In this document: in pieces, positions 60,290 through 64,000 of the stretch
Layout of the letters: each line of letters starts with the position of its first letter
Position numbering within the stretch: position 1 is the stretch's first letter
NCBI GenBank assembly: GCA_963969595.1
Contig: OZ018409.1
Location: forward strand, 31,881,282 to 31,945,281
Direction of reading: 5' to 3'
Length of the DNA: 64,000 nucleotides
DNA from: Neckera pumila
Taxonomy: Eukaryota > Streptophyta > Bryopsida > Hypnales > Neckeraceae
Notes under the pieces: model-generated
The model's input: the letters and a program-made list of their open reading frames with translations, nothing else
Databases searched by the model: none
What the model was told of the DNA's origin: nothing
Translations under genes and position numbers: made by a program

Positions 60290-60500
60290 ACAGTCAAGTT
60301 GTGAGGCTGGACAAATGAAGAGATAGTGAGCAAAAAGGACCAATGAAAACAAAGAAACCTAAGAACCCTAGGAAAAATTACAGCCGGGAGGGCCACACCC
60401 ATTATGCCACCCTCCCTCGATGCTAACAACTTGGAACGGAGCCAAATATTATCAGATTTGAGCCACATAGAAGCCACTTGGTGAGGGACAAGAATCAACT
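60290..60500 (-). repeat. Dispersed repeat related to 39100-39420
   Basis: Shares ordered words with the segment at 39.1 kb (AATGAAGAGATAGT, GGAGCCAAATATTAT-like, GAGCCACA). Possibly an old coding repeat read on the minus strand. Confidence 0.45.
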
Positions 60501-60568
60501 TTGGCTACCTTGAGAGTGAAGAAGTTAGTGTCAAAAAAAAACTAGAAAAAGAAAGGATTTTGGATAGG

Positions 60569-60695
60569 GCAATGCCCAAGGAGCAGGGGATTCTGCAAAT
60601 TAAAAGGTCAATGAGGAGGGCGGAGCTTGACAAGGAGGCATTTTCATTTGCAGAATCCTCAACGACAAGGGGCATTGGCTGGCGTAAACTACAAG
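60569..60695. repeat. Nested-hairpin repeat, copy 2
   Basis: The outer stem pairs GGGCAATGCCC with GGGGCATTGGC. The inner stem pairs GGATTCTGCAAAT with ATTTGCAGAATCC. The loop GAGGAGGGCGGAGCTTGACA corresponds to the loop of copy 1 at 53648-53780. Confidence 0.7.
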
Positions 60696-61033
60696 CAAAA
60701 AGCATCAAAGTCGGATGAAAACAATCGGATGAGAAATTGCAAATGCATGAAAAATCCATAATATCCGATTACGCGGGCAAAGTAACTTGCATAATCGGGC
60801 ATTACGGCCTTGTTGCACCCCAAAAGCCTCCCAAGGAAATGAATGGTGCATTTCTTGGGTGTGGTTTATGCAACTTGTGAACTGAAGGATTATTGGGAGT
60901 ACTATAACACAAAATTGATTAAATAGATGCTAATTCCAATATGGAGGAAGTTGCAAATTGGTCATCAAATTCTATTGTTTGTTGTAGTTTTGGCTAAAAT
61001 GTCTCCATTAATGGCCCTTTTTTAACAATGTAC
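60696..61033. other. Intergenic DNA
   Basis: Nothing identified. Confidence 0.4.
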
Positions 61034-61035
61034 TA

Positions 61036-61695
61036 AGGTACTAGGTGGCTCGAAAAGCACTCATCTAAGGGCTAGTCCACCTTTTTCATGTATTTTCTTC
61101 AATGGGAATATTTTTAGCTCATTTTTCAAACAAAGATAAATAGATGTGGAATGTAACACAACTAGTTTTTTCAACACTTCGGGTTTGCTTGTTTTGTTAG
61201 GTCTTGACTTCTTTGCTATGATCTTTTTAGTGGTTTATGTAGGAGCTATTGCCGTTCTATTTCTATCTGTAGTTACGATGTTCAGTATTAAAACAGCAAA
61301 ACTTCACGAGAATGTATTGCATTATTTACTTATAGGTGGTATTATTGGAGTTATTTTTTTGTTGGAAATTTTCTTCATTATAGATAATGATCATATTTTT
61401 TGAAGCATTATCGAATTACTTATAAACTTTCAAACAAATTGTGTTGTAGGCACCTATTTATGACCCTGGTCTTCCAGAAACCATTCACTTGCAACTTGTA
61501 AAGAGAAACGGAAAAGCGAGGAGAAAAGAAAAATGGAAAAGCAAGGAGAATGATTGGCTCTTGCAATTAATAATACTTTTTTCCTTGATCATTTCAATGA
61601 CTATAGAGGTCAATTCAAAGACCACTTCACATCCATTTCAGTGCTAATTATAAAGATGATTCTAAATGCCTGAGCAGAGTTAGAGCCTCCTACCT
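61036..61695. mobile_element. TA-flanked MITE, AGGTAGGA family, carrying a nad6 insert
   Basis: TA at 61034-61035 and 61696-61697. The left end AGGTACTAGGTGGCTCGAAA is partly degenerate; the right end is GAGCCTCCTACCT. Outside the insert it matches the reverse complement of 26031-26448 throughout: TAGTCCACCTTTTTCATG, AATATTTTTAGCTCATTTTT and ATGTAACACAACTAGTTT on one side, and ATTTTTTGAAGC and GTTGTAGGCACCTATTT on the other. Length without the insert is about 432 bp, against 418. Confidence 0.82.
61166..61395 (+). pseudogene. nad6: Partial mitochondrial nad6 fragment (NUMT) inside a MITE
   Basis: The translation includes FFNTSGLLVLLGLDFFAMIF, LVVYVGAIAVLFLSVVTMFS, KLHENVLHYLL, GGIIGVIFLLEIFFI and DNDHI. 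This is the middle of NADH dehydrogenase subunit 6, a membrane subunit of mitochondrial complex I. Both ends of the protein are missing. The open frame extends 61146-61403, but its first codons (MECNTTS) and its stop (TTT TGA) come from the host MITE, so it is a chimera by chance. Some positions expected to be strongly conserved look changed, such as TMFSIKTAKL, fitting drift after transfer. No nuclear targeting signal or promoter is seen, so function is unlikely. Confidence 0.88.
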
Positions 61696-61697
61696 TA

Positions 61698-62601
61698 GTA
61701 TTGCAAGGATTTTTTGGGGAGAAACTCAACCAATTTTAGCCAATTGAAGGATCACTAGTTGGAGGTGCTAAAACAGTTCATGCTCTAAAGGAAAAACAAT
61801 TTTTTTATAATATTCTTCAACATACCAATAGTGAACATCTGTTAAGGTGGGGGGACACCTTTAGTCCTAGACCACTTATTTCAAGCTTCAACTGTCATCA
61901 CTTTGTTTGCTGCCATTTTGCAACCAAATACAAATGAAATTTGTTTAAATTTGTTTTTCAGAGACGAAGTCATATGTCTACTATAAGTTATAAAATTTTC
62001 AAATTTTTTGGAAAAAATTTGAAATTACCGTGAACTTTTTTTTAAATGAAGAAACACCATGGTATAAATCAAAGTTATCATATCATTCTAAAATTAGACA
62101 ATTAATAAACCATGATTATAGGCCCAAGGTTCATATTGCTATAAAATATTAAAATTTAGGAACTTTTCAAAATTTCTAATTGAAGTAGAAATTGCACTTG
62201 ATTAGCTTCATCTCATTTGTTGCACTCAAATTCCAAAAAAACAATTTCATAGCTAAAATTCACATCAAAAGAAAAAATCGCAAAAAATAGCCAAAATATA
62301 CTACAAAGGTGATCCATGGATTAAGCATCTTCTTCTTTAAGAAGATAAAAAAGATCCTAATGAGGGACTTTTCCATCCTACAGTGCCAAGTGAAGTCATC
62401 CATTAGACCACTCTAGTCTAAAGCGTTATTATAGGATTAATATGTACTATGATTCCAATTTTAGACTATTCGTAATTACTTCTACAAAAACTCTAATAAT
62501 ATTTAGTAAAAAAAAAGGGGGGGTGTAGGAACAACTACCATTCATTTTGGAAGAAAAATTTAATGAGAAATGTTTGAAGATATAGAAGCCCTTTGAAAAA
62601 G
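61698..62601. other. AT-rich intergenic DNA
   Basis: Nothing identified. Confidence 0.4.
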
Positions 62602-62837
62602 CTACACTGAATAGTGCAATTAGGTTGCCCCAGACTATATGTTGACCATGCTTGAATTTCACATGGTTTACAACTTGAAAGTTGTTAATTTGTTTTTTGG
62701 CATCTTTGTAGTGGTTGCAAGGCCTTTTAAATACATATTTTTTGCAATAATTAGTGATGAAAATCTTTTTTACAGTAGTAAAAGTGTAAGATATGAGAAA
62801 TTAGTGTGGGGCAACCTAATTGCACTATTTGGTGTAG
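62602..62837. mobile_element. MITE with 33-bp terminal inverted repeats
   Basis: The left end CTACACTGAATAGTGCAATT and right end AATTGCACTATTTGGTGTAG continue inverted through AGGTTGCCCCA for 33 bp with few mismatches. 236 bp without coding capacity. The target duplication was not resolved. Confidence 0.82.
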
Positions 62838-63214
62838 ATGAAAAAAATACTTTTGAACTCGGAAGATGACCACTATTTTGAAATTGTACTTGAGTCTTCT
62901 CTATTTACAAGTTCATTGATCTATCCTATTAGTGCACGTGACACTACTGTACCAAAGTCGCACTATTTGAAATTATTGTATATTGAAATATTACTCATGT
63001 GTACAAATTGTCACAAAAATGATACAATTTTATAGTAACATTAATTTTGTATCCTCATTGATTAGAGCAAGTAGGCTATATTTGTAAGAGGACCTGTCTC
63101 CATAACACTATCTTGCTTTTCTGAGTCAAGTCCAACTCAAACTTCTTCACATGTAGCTTCTATCAACGCACAATTTTCTCCCTCTTAGTCCAAAATCCTT
63201 AGATCTGGAATGAT
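62838..63214. other. AT-rich intergenic DNA
   Basis: Nothing identified. Confidence 0.4.
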
Positions 63215-63216
63215 TA

Positions 63217-63503
63217 AGGTAACTGCACCTTGAATTGCACAGTTAAGCAATCTGATTCAGCATGGTTTCACTATTATATTGAATTTGTTAATGAGAGGTT
63301 CCATTGGTAGTCAAAAGGAGATATTAGATTCTCTAAGAATGCATTTTTTAGACACCGTGTGAATAAACTACAAATTTCTAAAGTGTTGAGAATAGGTGTA
63401 CCCAAAAGCAATCATAGAGTCATATGAATAGTGGAAGTACATTTTAGGAAAGAATATCCACTGTGCGATTTTAGAAATCGTGCGATTTTAGGTGTAGTTA
63501 CCT
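63217..63503. mobile_element. TA-flanked MITE, AGGTAACT family
   Basis: TA at 63215-63216 and 63504-63505. Ends AGGTAACTGCACC and GGTGTAGTTACCT are inverted repeats of 13 bp with one mismatch. The 287-bp body closely matches 43945-44233. Confidence 0.85.
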
Positions 63504-63735
63504 TAGAGCTGGTTGCCATTGAAGCCCCAGACCTCCAATTTTTGAGCTTCTGACTAGGCTCCATTGACTGGGACTCCCAAACTAGACATCTGGCCACCCC
63601 TCCAGCCTCATGGTCCGTGCAAAATGGATATACATAAGGGAGGCAATCCATTGTCGACCATTTAAGCAATTACACATATGTGTAAGGCAAGGTTCTTCAA
63701 GGGAGGAATTTTCCCATGTGTAGAAATTGAGTAAA

Positions 63736-64000
63736 CCCCTAAAGTTTCATGACTATGTAATCATCAAAAACGCTCCAAAACTGCCATTTCTAATACAACT
63801 ACCAAATTTTTGGAAAAAAACAATTTTTGACACATATAACCATAGGATCTTGTAGTATGATGTTTTGAAAACATGTGGTAAAAATTTCACAAAATTCCAC
63901 CGAGTGGATCATAAGATATAAGCATTCAAAGTCTTGAAAACCATTTTTTTAATCCTGCAAAAAAACGGGCAGCTGCACTTTGCAAGCTCACTTTTCAATG
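63736..64000. mobile_element. piggyBac-like MITE, right part outside the window
   Basis: Begins CCCCTAAAGTTTCATGACTA, nearly identical to the start of the copy at 45516. The preceding bases are TAAA rather than TTAA, a likely later mutation. It runs off the window end. Confidence 0.8.

Overview
The window reads as nuclear DNA of a land plant. Compact spliced genes (introns mostly about 100-850 bp, GT-AG borders, plant telo-box promoter motifs) lie in AT-rich DNA crowded with small non-autonomous DNA transposons. The gene set is plant: a plastid Ycf20-like protein, a PDF1-like epidermal wall protein, a plant-type Nudix hydrolase and a plant proteasome beta subunit. Short introns and many short-range duplications would suit a bryophyte or other seed-free plant, but that placement is inference. 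No bacterial, viral or CRISPR features were seen.

Layout. 1-5.6 kb: AT-rich repeats. 5.6-17.5 kb: the main gene block. SCI1-like (minus) and a NUDT9-like Nudix hydrolase (plus) are head to head over a 474-bp spacer. A two-exon Ycf20-like plastid gene (minus) converges on the Nudix gene and diverges from an unrecognised five-exon, probably plastid-targeted gene (plus). 17.5-33 kb: no intact gene; decayed coding traces at 20.6-22.5 kb, a GC-richer island without ORFs at 26.5-27.3 kb, and many MITEs. 33.9-37.1 kb: a hAT-type transposase relic broken by four stops, all TAG. 41.0-42.5 kb: the PDF1-like gene, with duplicated DNA on both sides. 47.2-49.05 kb: a proteasome beta-2 gene with a one-base discontinuity. 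49-64 kb: transposons, hairpin repeats and a mitochondrial nad6 fragment.

Four observations stand out. (1) Nine copies or fragments of a repeat family have CCCCTAAAG-type ends, and most sit at TTAA; the copy at 45.5-46.4 kb has its empty site preserved in a neighbouring duplicate (44,416), with one TTAA there and two at the filled site. This is the piggyBac hallmark, seldom reported in land plants. (2) The nad6 fragment lies inside a TA-flanked MITE whose uninterrupted relative is at 26.0-26.4 kb, so the capture junctions can be placed to within a few bases. (3) All four stops in the hAT relic are TAG where glutamine CAG fits, which looks like decay by cytosine deamination in a CHG context. 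(4) Two copies of a nested hairpin repeat (53.65 and 60.57 kb) have different but internally complementary stems.

Exon borders were derived by hand from splice motifs, reading phase and remembered family features. No alignment or transcript data were available.
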